DNA from: Branchiostoma lanceolatum
Taxonomy: Eukaryota; Chordata; Leptocardii; Amphioxiformes; Branchiostomatidae
Assembly: GCF_035083965.1 (NCBI RefSeq)
Contig: NC_089738.1
Span: forward strand, 8,210,734 to 8,274,733
Reading direction: 5' to 3'
Length of the DNA: 64,000 nucleotides
The notes below the pieces were generated by a model. It did not search any database, was not told the origin of the DNA, and saw nothing but the letters and a program-made list of their open reading frames with translations. Numbering within the stretch: the first letter of the stretch is position 1; the number at the start of each line of letters is the position of its first letter. Position numbers and translations under genes: made by a program. Positions 1 to 13,100 of the stretch are shown piece by piece.

Positions 1-2385
1 CATCAATCCTAGGTTGATAACTCTGGTACTTGTATGTATGACTGATCCTTATTTTTTCTGGCTTGGAACTGGATACTTACTAGCTAGTCGGTACGTCCGC
101 CATTTTTTGTGGTCATATTACTGTACTAGTAATCTGTTGTTAATGAATTTAGCAATAACAGTGAATCAAAACAACTAGCTTGGGAGATCGAATAAAACAA
201 AGATTAAAGAGTTATCCGATATATATTCTAAGATTATGAAGCTAGTAAAATCAACATAGAAAACCAAGAACTTGAAAATAGACTCGAGAGAGTCAACTAG
301 CTATAGATGAAACATTGTATGATGAGATTTTGAATGAATATACTCGAGTTAAATCATATAACTAGAAAGTATATATCAATACAGAGCAAAAGGGACAAAA
401 GTTACATCTATGGATGGAAAAGGGAAAAAATCCAACAAATACTTCCTAAAGCTTTATAACTCCCGCTCGAAACAAAACACCATTACTAAACTAAAGGATG
501 CAAGTAGAAATGAAACAGAATTTAAGCAATGAAATTGAAATTGCATATAAAAAAAGTCCATGGACAAATTTTGGTTGCTTGATGGTGAAATAAATGAAAT
601 AAAGGACAGGAATGAATGAATGAAAAAAAAAACTACCTCGATGTTTTCAAATGAACGGAAATCTTCATCATTCCAGGGGACAGACCGGTAACTGGCGCAG
701 GCGCAGAAGGCCAACTTTTAGCCTTTTAACCTAGGAAATAGGTTTGGTACCCTTGGTAAAGGTAGCTATAAAGGGGCTTTTTTCCAGGATATGTTGATAT
801 TTTGGAGCTGGATTTTACAGGTAAGGGTTTCTACCTTCTTATTAAGTTAAAAAATCAGACTTTCATCCATGTCTGTGGTGTCTGTAGGCCTGCAAAGTTT
901 GCTGTTTTTGTGTGATTATCAGGTGGAGAAGGGGGTCAGAGGTCAACTTTGGTAAACAAGCCCGGATTCGTAGGGGTTCCGCCGATTAGAAAGTTGAAAT
1001 TTTGCTCTAGATTAAAACTTTGGAGGCCTGACAGCCCTGCCAATGCATGTTTTTCATGGACTAAAACTCTGGTAGGTGACTTTTGACAGCTTCTTTCTTA
1101 CATGATTGCCATATATTAAGATAGGAAGCTTCATTACTGTTCTGTGGCCTCCAGGGTGTTATCGCTCCGTTGGAGGAAATACAGTAGTTTATTAGGGGTA
1201 ATTAAATGATCATATCTGCATCGGATCAGATTTAAGCACCCGGTAGCTAAATGGCGTAGATATTAAATTTATCTAAATGACGGCGTTATATTCTAGCAAT
1301 GAAAAACACTAGATTAAAGTCATATATGTTCGTGCCGGTGATATATCCTGTACAGTATTTTCTATTGAATGAAGGTTCCATTACAAAGATTTTACCATGA
1401 TGATCCTCATTTAATAACAGTCAAACATCCATTCACAAAAGCCCAACATAGTCTAAGAGACCTTCAATTTATAACGTTTGACATACATCCAGTGCCTAAT
1501 ATCATATTAGACGCATCTCCTAAGGGGTTATCATTGTGGCTTATTTCATCATTATGTATTTGGATGAATTGTAAATCATATTACATTCAAGCAGTGTGGT
1601 TGATATATAGGGCAAAGAGAAATTTTAAGAAATGTTTTTTACAGCAGAATTTGATTAAAATCCTCCTGATACAATCTGTGTTGTGACTGATCATTATTAC
1701 GAAGGTCGTCATTTGTAGTGTGTCACCCCTAGAGAGATATTACCAGGAATATTGCATCTACAATTCATAACTGTATGAAAACTCGGGTAGGGTCCTGAAA
1801 AGTATTACAAATCAAACGCATATCACATTCAGATATTAAGGTATATTTATTCGTGACGGTGAGCTCACTACCCTAATTGTGTGTATGTTGTCTGTGAAAT
1901 AGACGGGAAACTTAGTTCTCTTCGGAGCTTGCGGAGAAGAGAATATACATTTAGAACTAGAATATATCCCTTGGATAGTATCATTTGATATTTACAGTAA
2001 TTGGTACCGCTGTTTTATCTAAAATTCTGTAAAATTTTCAAACACTGATTATCTGAAAATTTGACCGAAACGATTATGTCCAAAAATGGTGGCAATATTG
2101 GAAGACTTATGAAGAGTAATTCATAGCTGTGAAATGCAATATGGTAGTTGTCTATGATGGAATGCTATTTTTTATGTCACTAAAGTTGACGCGGTGGTGA
2201 TAGAAATGAACGACTTGGATATAAAAGGAAATGTCGACGAACGTAAAAGTAACAGCTTTAGATGCCAAATCAGCACACATGACAAATTTTAGTCAATCTG
2301 CACACTACATGACACTATAATTCACAGCGAAGCATGGCACTACGATTCACAGCTCGAAAATGTGATAGCTACAATTTGTTAACCT
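1..2385. other. gene-less stretch
   Basis: I see no exon, RNA gene or recognisable transposon here. The open frames are short, AT-rich, lack splice context and resemble no family I know. Confidence 0.5.
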
Positions 2386-2791
2386 AAGGCCATGTTGATT
2401 TGATTATATGGATGACATGCGGGCGCGCATCAATTTCCGTCCGTTTCCAAAAAAAGGTTTTCGGCCATACTGTAAATCATACCAAGCAGCTGCAAAATAA
2501 TAAAAAAATAAATGCTGTAAATTACAAAAAAAGAAATATTTCGTCAAACGGATACTAAACTTGTCAATTCCAAGGTCAAACAAGAAGATATGAAAGAACG
2601 AAAATGAAGAATCTATTATCCGATATATCATACATTGTGTGTAAACTTTTGTCATCCTTCCTAAGTCCTGATGGCGTAGATTTCCTTTAAAGGCAATCTT
2701 TTTTTGCCAAACTTTTTTTTATTCGCACGCTCGCATCAGTTTTGCAGTTCCTAGATAATGTCAACCATATAATCAAATCAAATTGGCCTTA
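2386..2791. mobile_element. TIR element (MITE), TAAGGCCA family, copy 1
   Basis: The left end begins TAAGGCCATGTTGATTTGA and the right end is its near-perfect reverse complement, ending in TTGGCCTTA. The terminal match runs about 45 bp, including an inner ATATGG..GACAT block and a GCGTGCG/GCGCGC block. The interior is about 400 bp, AT-rich and non-coding. Two other parts of this window (10588-10978 and about 9830-9930) carry the same ends, so it is a family of non-autonomous DNA transposons. I could not settle the target-site duplication. Confidence 0.75.
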
Positions 2792-3452
2792 ATGTACAGG
2801 TAGAGATACTTCAAATGTAACAAGTCTCGTCTATCTAGCAGTGTGCATTGGCTGTTTAAATCTTGGCAGTAACTCGTAATGAAAAAGGTTCGATACTTGG
2901 AAGGAGCTCAAAGATGCCTGTGAATACTAATGAGCAATCAAGGTACTTTGAACACTTTCTTTAAATCTTGATAATAAAACTCTCTACGTGCGTAGGGAGG
3001 ATATAGTTCAAATGAATTGTGGAGAGCTCGAAAGCCCATGCATGAGAAAAGAGAAGAATTCTTTGAACAAGTTTATAGAGTTTGGCCATAAGGTTTCGCG
3101 CACGCACAATAAAGACGTTTTACAGCTTAGAAGAGCTTTCCAAGACGAATGAACGTCTCTGCGTGCAATGAGAAGGCTGAGCAGCTTAAAGGGACTTGGC
3201 CCAAGGATCTATTAAATGATGTAGGTGTAAACGTCAAGAGAAAGTCTAATCCTTGGAATGAGTTCTGTGAACCTTGATGGTGAGGAGGTATGAAAGAAAG
3301 CCTGAATGATGTCTCTGTACTGAAGATTGAAGTTTGAAAGTCATAATAACAAATCGACTTAAAGGCATAACTCTGAAACGTTGCCAATCATGTTGAACTG
3401 AATGTAAGGAAACGAACACAATTTCTTGGTATACTAGGTCGATATAGTCTTT

Positions 3453-3740
3453 TCGCGGTGGCGTAGTGGCAGGGCGTTTGGCCCAGAGGTCCTGGGCTCG
3501 AATACGGGATCCCCTGTCTTGTCCCGTTGACGTTGTCCAAATTTGGAAAGGCACTGTAAACACATTTCCTGAGGTGAAAATGAGTTCCTAGCTTCGATTG
3601 GGGACGTCCGTCGGATAGGGCGCCCCGTCTTTGAGGAGATCCACACCTCGAGCATGTTAAAGAACCCACCACACTCATCGAAAATAGTAGAGGTCCTTCC
3701 AGGTGTGAGTGGACCAAATAAATCCGTTGCGGGATATGCA
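3453..3740 (+). mobile_element. tRNA-derived SINE, copy 1
   Basis: The head has a tRNA-like A box (TGGCGTAGTGGCAGGGCG) and a B-box-like GGGCTCGAATAC about 35 bp later, followed by a body containing GTTAAAGAACCCACCACAC. The same body recurs at 29960-30190, and a related head at 56425. No acceptor stem closes, so this is a SINE and not a functional tRNA gene. Confidence 0.7.
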
Positions 3741-6378
3741 GCATGTACTCTTCAGTACAAACCTAGTGTGTTACGCCATGAGGCGGTTTGCTGGGGATGC
3801 AATACAAACCAACAAAAATATATCATGATGAAAATAAGCATCCTTCGAGACGAGCCATCAATAAATGACCAGCAGAACAGTTCAACTTGACAGTAGTAAG
3901 TAGAGACCATCAACAACATTTTGCCAAAAGTATTCTTCGGAGAACAATTGGCGTTTGCCCCAACTTTGATGGTATGCACCAGAAGCAATTGTGTGAGGCG
4001 TATATCTATATAGGGATCAGATATCATCTTCTAGGAGGTTAGCGATCTTGAAATTGCACCGGCGCCAATCTGTACACTGATCTGGATAGATGGGATTTAA
4101 AAGATGATTAGTCTGAGCCTCTAGTGAAATCTCACTGCTATTGGTCTATTCCTAATGGCATTGATACCTGATCATGCAAGTTTAGTCGCGTATGTGTGCT
4201 TCAGTAACATTTTGGGGAACAGAGATAGTGGGATTGTGTACGCTTGGGCATGGGGCATGGCACTGGCTGATAAGATTACACGGGGTTTAGTACTCAAGCG
4301 TTGCGATCAGAAAGATGATCCGCTTTGTGCAAAGAATTCTTCTCTATTGTTGTCGATGACGAATGACAGAGATAAGATACCACTGATATTAGTCATGGAT
4401 TCTCTTAGACTTATCCCAAAGTTTTGTCTGAACTTAAGCCATGGCTCTATAGTTTCAAACAGCTAGCGTTGTACCTTTCTTTCGAAAAAGTTGCTAGATA
4501 CGTTTTCCTGTCGCATATTTTCTGTGTCATACCTACATTTTTTCTGTTATAAAGATAAGTGACTTATGAAATATTAAAGATCATTTTCTTCTCAGCGTGC
4601 GGCAAAAATACCCATTCACCGTAACTGTGTCTTCACACAGCAGAAAATATTGCATGTAACAGTTGTGATTTTGAATATGAATAGTTAATAGTTTTTTTCT
4701 GATGAAAACTTGCATACTGCACTCCACATTCATTTTGTGAAGTATTGCCTTTTGCATTTACGTTAAAATGATAATGAGAAATGCACGCGTTCAGGTAGAT
4801 CTTAAATAGGAATTTGTCCACATGGAGGGGTACCTAGTGTGTGTGTTTCGAAAGAAAAGAAATGCACTGTCTGCAATAAAGATGTGTAGTCCAGCGGCAT
4901 AGCTGAAAAATTATGCAAATTTGCCTAAAAGCACTGGTTTTGGTACACATGTACTTAAATGTATTCTAAACAAGTATAGATATGGAGGCATCTCAAATTC
5001 TGCCCAGAATAAATTTGATGGCATTTTTGGCCATTTTCATACCAAAAATGTATATTTAGGGCTCCTGTGCACTGATACTGAAATAAAATTACCTGAAACG
5101 CGGTATGAGTATGACATATGCCTACAGGACTCTGTTCGCATTTCTGGCATAAATCACCTAGCAATTACAAACTAGCGATCACCTAGACTTTTTGTCAGAT
5201 AGTAACGTTATGCCCTCACAAACGAAAAACACAAAACAACAGTAAACTTTCCACGAAAAATTGTAAAGTTTCCTTGAGATGTTACCCTGTATTTGTCAAA
5301 CGTATCATCATGAATTGGTCTATGTTTAAGTACTAATGATGTTAAAGCATAATGTAAGATACATTGTTTACATTATGAAGATTTACGCTTATCATTTGAA
5401 ACCACACTTCTTTATCATACTCATCAGTAGACACGGTCGTGTGTTCTAGCAATGGCTCTTGAATATAGCGGATAACTCGGCAAACTGAAGAGAGGAGTTA
5501 CAAGTCACGACTTGACTAATCGACACATTTGGCAGTAATGGAGTTATACGTAAACACCTCTGGCCAACGGGATTAATGTGAGATTAATCTATTACTGGTT
5601 TCCGTGGGGGAGGATGACCTATGCCAGATACATAGAAGTTTGGTTATTAGAGGTACTTCAGATGTGTAGCGCTAAAGGTGACCCTCGTTAATTTACTAAT
5701 ATCTGCACATGGTGCTAGATTAGCCTCCATTATAGACCCCACCGGACCGGAAACACACTACTATTTTTCAACTACGGGTAGTTTTCTGATGATTACCGGT
5801 TTCTGATCGTTTCCGCCAAGATCTAACTGATGTCTGGACAACCTATTTGATCTCGGCAAGCAGTCATATGTATCCTGGCATCAGCCAGAAAACTGTGCCC
5901 AGTTGAAAAAAATGTCTGTTAGGTTCTGCAACAGAGACTAGTCCAAAATTACCTGTCAGAGAAAGATGTCAACTGGGTTATGATTGAGTAGAAAAGATGG
6001 TCAGCCTTTAGCAACTGTGCTAACTGCCATGCATGCTAACAAAAAATGATTTAATTTATTTAGAACAAGTATACAATGCACAAGATTAATGGCTAAATTA
6101 AACAATCCTAGGACAACCCATTATCATTTTTGGATCAGGACACCCAGGGGGCGCAAGGTATAAAATAAGAAATGCAAATCGTGTGTCTGACTGTTCAGAC
6201 GCACATGCACAGAGACTGCTGTTAATTTTTGTTGAATATATATGATTGATACAGTACAGGAAAACTACATACTAGCATGTTGCACTGTTTGACTATTGCA
6301 CAAGTTATTTCATGTTTCTGTATTCTATTACAAGTGACATGGGCTAGCGTTGCTTCAAAGCCTGAGCAACCACTGATT
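3741..6378. other. gene-less stretch
   Basis: I see no gene. Open frames at 4155-4466 and 4921-5175 are under 105 codons, have no recognisable domain and lack splice context. Confidence 0.45.
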
Positions 6379-6517
6379 TAGAAGCCTATCAGTTTGTCCG
6401 GCGATAGCTGCAAAGCGGATGCCGTCACTAAAAAATAGAGTTCGTGAAATCGATTAGTGGTTGTTGATGACTGCTCTCAATCTTACAGCCAGCGATAGAC
6501 GTCGTAATAGGCTTCTA
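6379..6517. mobile_element. short TIR element (possible MITE)
   Basis: TAGAAGCCTAT at the left end is mirrored by ATAGGCTTCTA at the right end. An inner pair (GCGATAGCTG versus CAGCCAGCGATAG) extends the fold. The element is about 140 bp and non-coding. Target-site duplication was not resolved. Confidence 0.45.
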
Positions 6518-6936
6518 TCTGCTAGTTGACGTCATACACCACAAGTCTACGTGAGAGGAAATACAAAGTTTAACACTATACAGTCACCCTCTTTCATTTC
6601 ATGAAACGCCTTTGAAACGGTAGAGCTGCTAGCCTGCTACTACCAATCGATCTATCCAACAAATTATCTTCCTTTAATCTTTCACAGTTTATTAAGGAGA
6701 CTTTGGCGATTTGCTCGTCCGTCGCGTAGGTTTTACTGGAAGTTATTTTTAGATCATTAGATACTAATTTAACGTAAAACACTAGATTGATTATAGATAT
6801 ACATTTAGATGCGCGGTAGATTGCAATTGTATGTACATGTAATTCTTTTTTTAATTTTGATGTCGGCATGACGAATTTTATACATTATTCATGTTTGAAG
6901 TTCCAGTCATTTACCAAAAGATAATGATTTCTTGAA

Positions 6937-6950
6937 CCAATATAAAGTAT
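6937..6950 (+). promoter_or_regulatory. putative CCAAT/TATA box of the GPCR gene
   Basis: CCAAT directly abuts TATAAAG (TATAAA at 6941). It lies about 210 bp upstream of the first splice-acceptor candidate and 240 bp upstream of the preferred start codon of the receptor gene. No second copy is available for comparison, so this is suggestive only. Confidence 0.3.
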
Positions 6951-7179
6951 GTTCACTTAACATACAAATCCTCTCCAAAGCAAAGGAACATAAGACAAAG
7001 CAATCACCCTGTACCTACAGCTGTTTTGAAGTTTTAGTGACTTTTATAATTGTTTCTTTTCATGTTTCTCATTGAAAAAGGTTGAAAAGGAGAGGGAAAT
7101 TATGTTGCTGGTGTGTCTTTCTGTAATTAACTGTGTGTTTCTTCTCCTTAGTGTGTCTACATCGAGCTGTTGGTGTAAA

Positions 7180-10100
7180 ATGGAGGACTACTACGACTTC
7201 CCCTATGACATCTCCAATTATACTTTCTTTGGCAATGAAACCTATGTACCGAGTCCCTATTCCTGGGGCATCATCATATACAACATAGTGGCTCCCATCA
7301 TCCAGTGTGCCATAGGCATTACGGGACTGGTAGGAAATGGGCTGATTATATATGTCATTATCAAGTACTCAACGATGAAAACTGTCCCAAATATGTATGT
7401 CTTAAACTTGGCTATCTCGGACTTTCTCTACTGCTTAACGTTCCCGATTTGGGCAGCAGACTACATCTTAAGGGTGTGGATTTTCGGACAGGCCATGTGT
7501 AAGATAGTCAGGTCGATCTTCAACATCAACACCTTTGCTAGCATCTACTTTCTGACCGTGATGAGTATAGAACGGTACTACGCCATCTTACACCCCGTCC
7601 GAAACATCCAGAACCGTTCGCTGAAGAAGGCTAAGATCATCAGCGGATGTATCTGGACGGTCGCGCTGATGTGTTCTCTCCCGTACATCGTGTTTGCGGA
7701 GACGGACTACCTTAGTGGAGTTCCAGTCTGCCTGTTCAAGTGGCCGGCCAATGTCCAGAACGAAGATTGGTGGCGAGGGGCTAACGCCGTCTACCTCACT
7801 GCGTTGGCGTTCCTCATCCCTCTCTGCATCATGATCCCCAACTACGTCCTGATCTACCGTAAGCTGCGGAACACTGACTTCGTCCCGCCCGAGAGTCGCC
7901 GAGCGCTGCGGTCTCGTCACCGCGTGACGCGGATGGTCATCGTGGTGGTGGTCATCTTCATTATCTGCTGGATGCCGCTGCACGTGGGCAACATCATCAG
8001 GTTCGTTGATGAAAGTCTTACATCCAGGTCATAAGATACGGAAGAAATTAAAACAAGCAATTAGATATGGTTTTGGAAACGGGTAGATGTATCATGAAGC
8101 ATCAACTACTGTCAAGAACCTGCTGTTCGACAGATCTTAACTTAATCTGACGAAAATAGTGGATGCTATATGAAACGTTACTCAGACAAGCAACAGTTAC
8201 TCATCACAAGCAACTGGATTTGACTTTTGAATTTTGGAAACGGCCAGACGTTTCAGATAGCATCCACAACTGTTAGAAACCTGCTGTTCGACAGATCTTA
8301 CTCAGTGTCACTGACTTATAACATGCAACTGCAACTGGATATGATTTTGGAAACGGTCAGACGTTACAGGTAGCATCCACTTCTGTAGTTAAAGACCTGC
8401 TTTTCGAAAGATCTTGCTCAGTGTCGCTGACGAAAGATAGTGAATGCTACTTGAAACGTCTGACCGTTTCACAAATCATATCTATTCGTTCGAGTAACTG
8501 TTTTGTGGCAACATCTTTAGGTTCGTCTTCGGCTTCAAAGTCAACGCTACCGCCTGGTACTTTCTCAACGTCATCGCTGACGTCAACAGCTGCGTCAACC
8601 CGTTCCTGTATGCCCTGCTCGGACAAAACTTCCGGGCCACCCTGAAGCGCACGCTGTGTGGGTCCAGCTGCTGCCCGGACAGTTTTCGGCAGTAAGTGTC
8701 CAGTTGTGACCTCTCAGACAGGTGTGGCGGATTCGTGTTTACTTGATATACCCGTATCAGATTACTATGTTCCTTAAAGTGACAGGGAAATGGCTTAACG
8801 AAGCTATTGGATCATTTAATATCAGGCTGTTAGGTCATATATAAGAACAACTTAAACCAATCATATCTATTGATTTGGCAGTTACACAGTTGATGTTGTT
8901 CCCCTTTATCAAATTGTGACAAAACATTTTTTCAGACTAAATCTATGAATGAAAATGTGCCTCGATGAATATTCTATTCAGTTCCTTTCACAGGTTTGTA
9001 CATGTACACAAGGGCCATTGTAACATGGGTCATACTCGACGACTTAAATCAACAAAGTGAAGAACAATCTGTAAAGACATCCACCCATTTAATGGAGGCG
9101 TCTTAATCTCCGAAAGGGTTCTAGGGGTTATCATAGTGTCAGCGGCAACAATGTTGATGATTATCAACGTGTAATTTTCAAGGAGATCTGCCGTAGGCAA
9201 GGCATTATCTATGCTCTATGGGCAGTATCTATAAACTACTGACACAATGGGTATCAAATGTAAAGTTGTCCAAATATTAGGTAGCGGGCGTAGTCCAGTG
9301 GCTAGCGGCCCTGCCTCTGGAACTAGAAGTTCGATTCCGGCTGTGTCGCTCATCCGACACATGCACGCTACCGGAAAGGGTCGCAGTCCTTAGGACGGGA
9401 CATTAAGACGTGGTCCAATGTTCATTGTGCTTGTCGAAAAGATCAAGGGAAATTTTCCCGGTACAATGAACCTGTAAATACTGTCCATAGCGTCTGTCTT
9501 CTCTGTCACGACCAGTGGAAGAGTAACTCATCTGTTCATTGAGTTCATTTGAGCTAAACTATAGCTAGTTCGAGATCACTTTCAGTTTCTTTCCAAAGGC
9601 ACAGTGCGACGTATAATTAGAGTAACTGGCCCAGAATCTAGGACGGAAACTAGCAATATGATGAACCAACAAGGACATCCTGACAAATGGTTAATACAAA
9701 CTGTTATCAATAGATGCAGTCCACGACGTTGTGGGCGGATTAATGATATTAAACAAGGGAATCTGAATGCAATGCAAGTAATGATATTGCAAGGACAGGA
9801 AATAACATCAAATCTAATTAAATACAATCACAAGGCCATGTTGATCAATGATATGAATGACATTAGCGCACGCATCAGGTTTTATTAGTTTCCAAAGTTA
9901 CCCAAGGTTTCGACCATAATGTAAATTGAAGCTGCGAAATGGGCATGTGATTGCCGTGAATTGCCCTCTGTCTTCGGGGCAGAAGGGGCTTGCCGCCGCC
10001 GAGGTAGCCTTTGGCGCTCGGTACTAGTTTTACACGTTAGGATTTTTAATATCGTCGATGCCAATTATACTCCTACCGCGTATAAAACAACCAAGGGGTG

Positions 10101-13100
10101 CAAAAGATAACCTAGGCGACATAGAGTGATGTTCATGTAAGCTATTGTTTGACATTCACCAAACATCGTCTGTGATTCTTCCTATAACCTAAGACGGAGA
10201 GACACAACCCGTTTCTAACGACCAATGCTTATGCATATTATTCAACTCATGACTCAATTTTAATCCATAAATGCGAGTTTAAAGATGTTGTATGACGCAC
10301 CAAATCTATTTATCAAATATCATCAGAGATTATTCCAAAAACGGCAAGACACTAACCGTCTTTGATGACCAATACTAAGCTCATATTATTTAAATCATGA
10401 CAATTTGAATTAATAAATGTGATTTTAAAGCTGTTGCATGACGCATAAAAGCTATCTATCAAATATAATCTGTGATTATTTCGAAAACGGCAAGACGCTA
10501 ACCGTCTGCGAGGACCAATATTAAGCTCAATTTAAGTAACTAACTTCATGCTTTAAAGCTCACGATGCTGTAGATTTTCATTCAAATAGGTAAGGCCATT
10601 ATGTGAATGACATCCTCTGGTAACCCCAAAACTGATGTGAGCGTGCGAATAGAAAAAAAGGTAGGCAAAAAATTTGTCTTCATTATGAAATCTATGTAAC
10701 AAATGACTAAACACACCAAATACACCACATGGTATACCAAACAATAGATTATACCTAATAATAGATGCTATATTTTTGGTGTTTCACTTCTTCTTCTTTG
10801 AATTTGGAATTGCTTTTTACGACGTAAGTATCCGTTTCCGACATTTCTTTTGCAATTTACAGCATGCATTTGTTCATGTTGTAGCTGTTTTGTGCGATTT
10901 ACAATTTTTTTTTGAAAACGTACGAAATTGGATGTGCATGTGGATGTCATCCATATTATCGAATCAACATGGCCTTATTAGTTAGGTTACGGTAGATAAG
11001 ATTGTACCAATCGGATAAGGAACAGGATTCACCGAATAATAGATAAGGTCACATTTCCAAACCGGGGCCCGGCCGACATGTTTGCGTGAAGGAAAATTAA
11101 ACGATTCTTATCAAGAACATACACAAACCGTACTCATGATAATTTTTTGCAACTTTTTTGTGTGTTTGTTGTATTTTTTTCATACTTTTCGTTCCCGCAA
11201 ACTTCCCGGCCGGACCCCTGGTTGGGCATTGTGACCTTAGCATAACCATGACGCGTGAACTGATAGCACATCTTGAAATACATCGTTGGCGAGGATAAAA
11301 TACTTAATAATAACTAACTCTGTACGCTGCTTTGTATGATGGTAACATGATATGATTTATACGGCGTGGAGAATTGATTAATGGATTTAGTCATAATCGG
11401 CTACGCCTGTGCCTCTTCGATTAGTGAAATTTAACGGTAATCATATTTCATGATTGACAGTGAGGCATGGCTGTGGATGTATGAATGGTTAGTTTCGAGA
11501 TGGTGCTTAAAGCTTTTGAGCTGTTTGAGTTGCATAGGAAAATCCTGAAGAAATTTTTTATTCATTTTTGAATGAAATAACATGGATGGGCAGTCTCTGA
11601 ATAGATAATCTGGAATCAATTACGCTGTCAATGTAAACCGAAGTCACATTTCGAAAAAAAGTAGTTACAAGCGAATCGCGTGCAACCAAGTTACAAAAAA
11701 ATCGAGTCACGTCCATGCCAAGTCACGTCAAACCAAATCACGTCTAACCAAGTCACGTCCAATCAAGTCACGTCTAACCAAGTCACGTCCAATCAAATCA
11801 CGTCCAATCAAATCGCGTCCAACCAAGTCACGTCTAACAAAGTCACTTCCAACCAACTCACGTCCAACCAAGTCACGTCCAACCAAGTCATGTCCAACCA
11901 AGTCACGTCCAACCAAGTCACGCCAGATCAACCAAGTCAAATCGAAAACATTTTATAATTATTTAATTCTTTAAAATCATGGACAGTTTTTCGAATTCTT
12001 TCAGGCACTCCTAGCTTTTGTATGATAATATTGTCTTCTTTCGAAAAAGGCGATGACCAAATAAGTTCTTCATGTTGAAAGCGACATAAAGTAGTTTCAA
12101 GGCAATCGCCCACAACCAAGTCACAAACATTGAAATCACGTCCAACCAAATCACGTCCAACCAAGTCACGTCCAACCAAATCACGTCCAACCAAGTCACG
12201 TCCAATCAAATCTCGTCTAACCAAATCGATGATATTTTATAATTATTTGATTCTCGGACAGTTTTCACCACTATTTCAGACACTTCTAATAATATTTTCT
12301 TGTTGTGAAAATGGTAATGACCAAATAAGATCTCTATGTTAAAGCAACATGAAGTTGTTTCAAGCGAATCTCGTGGAACCAAGTCACATACAATGAAGTC
12401 ACGTCCTACCAAGTCACGTCCAACCAAGTCACGTACAACCAACCATGAACAACCAAATCACGTCCAAATCAAATGAGATCTTTATCAGATAGTCCATTCC
12501 TCTGTCAAAACCTACGGCAGTGCAAATGACGTCCAGAGCATATGCGTCATTCCGACGTTCCTACAAATGGTATTTTATGTCAAGTCATCTCTGTAAAAAG
12601 AGCCACACATGAGGTGGGCACAGAACGACGGTGTTATTAGCACAGGTATGAGAGTTCCATCAATCAAAGAAACTACTCTCTTTACACTCGTCCCCATAGA
12701 ATCATTAGTAAGGGACCATCGAAGACACCTTTGAACAGTTGATCGGAAACGACGTTGCAATATTCTGTGTGCGAAACATCAAGATGTATTGCTAATGACA
12801 TATACTATATATCATGCAAAATACATTGGGAGGGATCCTGGATATGCTATTAGTTGATAACTTACGAGGTTGACTTATAATGATAATAAGTATGTGGCTT
12901 ATAGAGGTATTCATTTTATGGACTTGTGGACTTTCAGACGCCTACAATAATTGAAAGTGCGTCAGAGTAATTTCCCCTTTACTGCTAATTGAACCTCCCT
13001 TTAACTGTTGTTTGCCTCCAACAAGATTCCAGTCTTCTTGAAATCAACTCAGTCGGTCATACAAATCCGAACAGAAAATGTAAATATTTCATCGTCAAGA

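Noticed and set aside
4155-4466. 103-codon plus-strand frame
   Set aside because: No domain, no splice signals and composition like the surrounding non-coding DNA.
11680-12442. Open frames of pentapeptide repeats (NQVTS on one strand, RDLVG on the other)
   Set aside because: A 15-bp tandem unit without stops keeps a frame open on both strands automatically; no splice context, signal peptide or conserved start supports a protein.
12575-12760. Possible Harbinger nuclease fragment on the minus strand (VVSLIDGTLIPV)
   Set aside because: IDGT.IP resembles the HARBI1-type DDE motif, but the rest of the frame does not match and stops follow; too little to call without a profile search.
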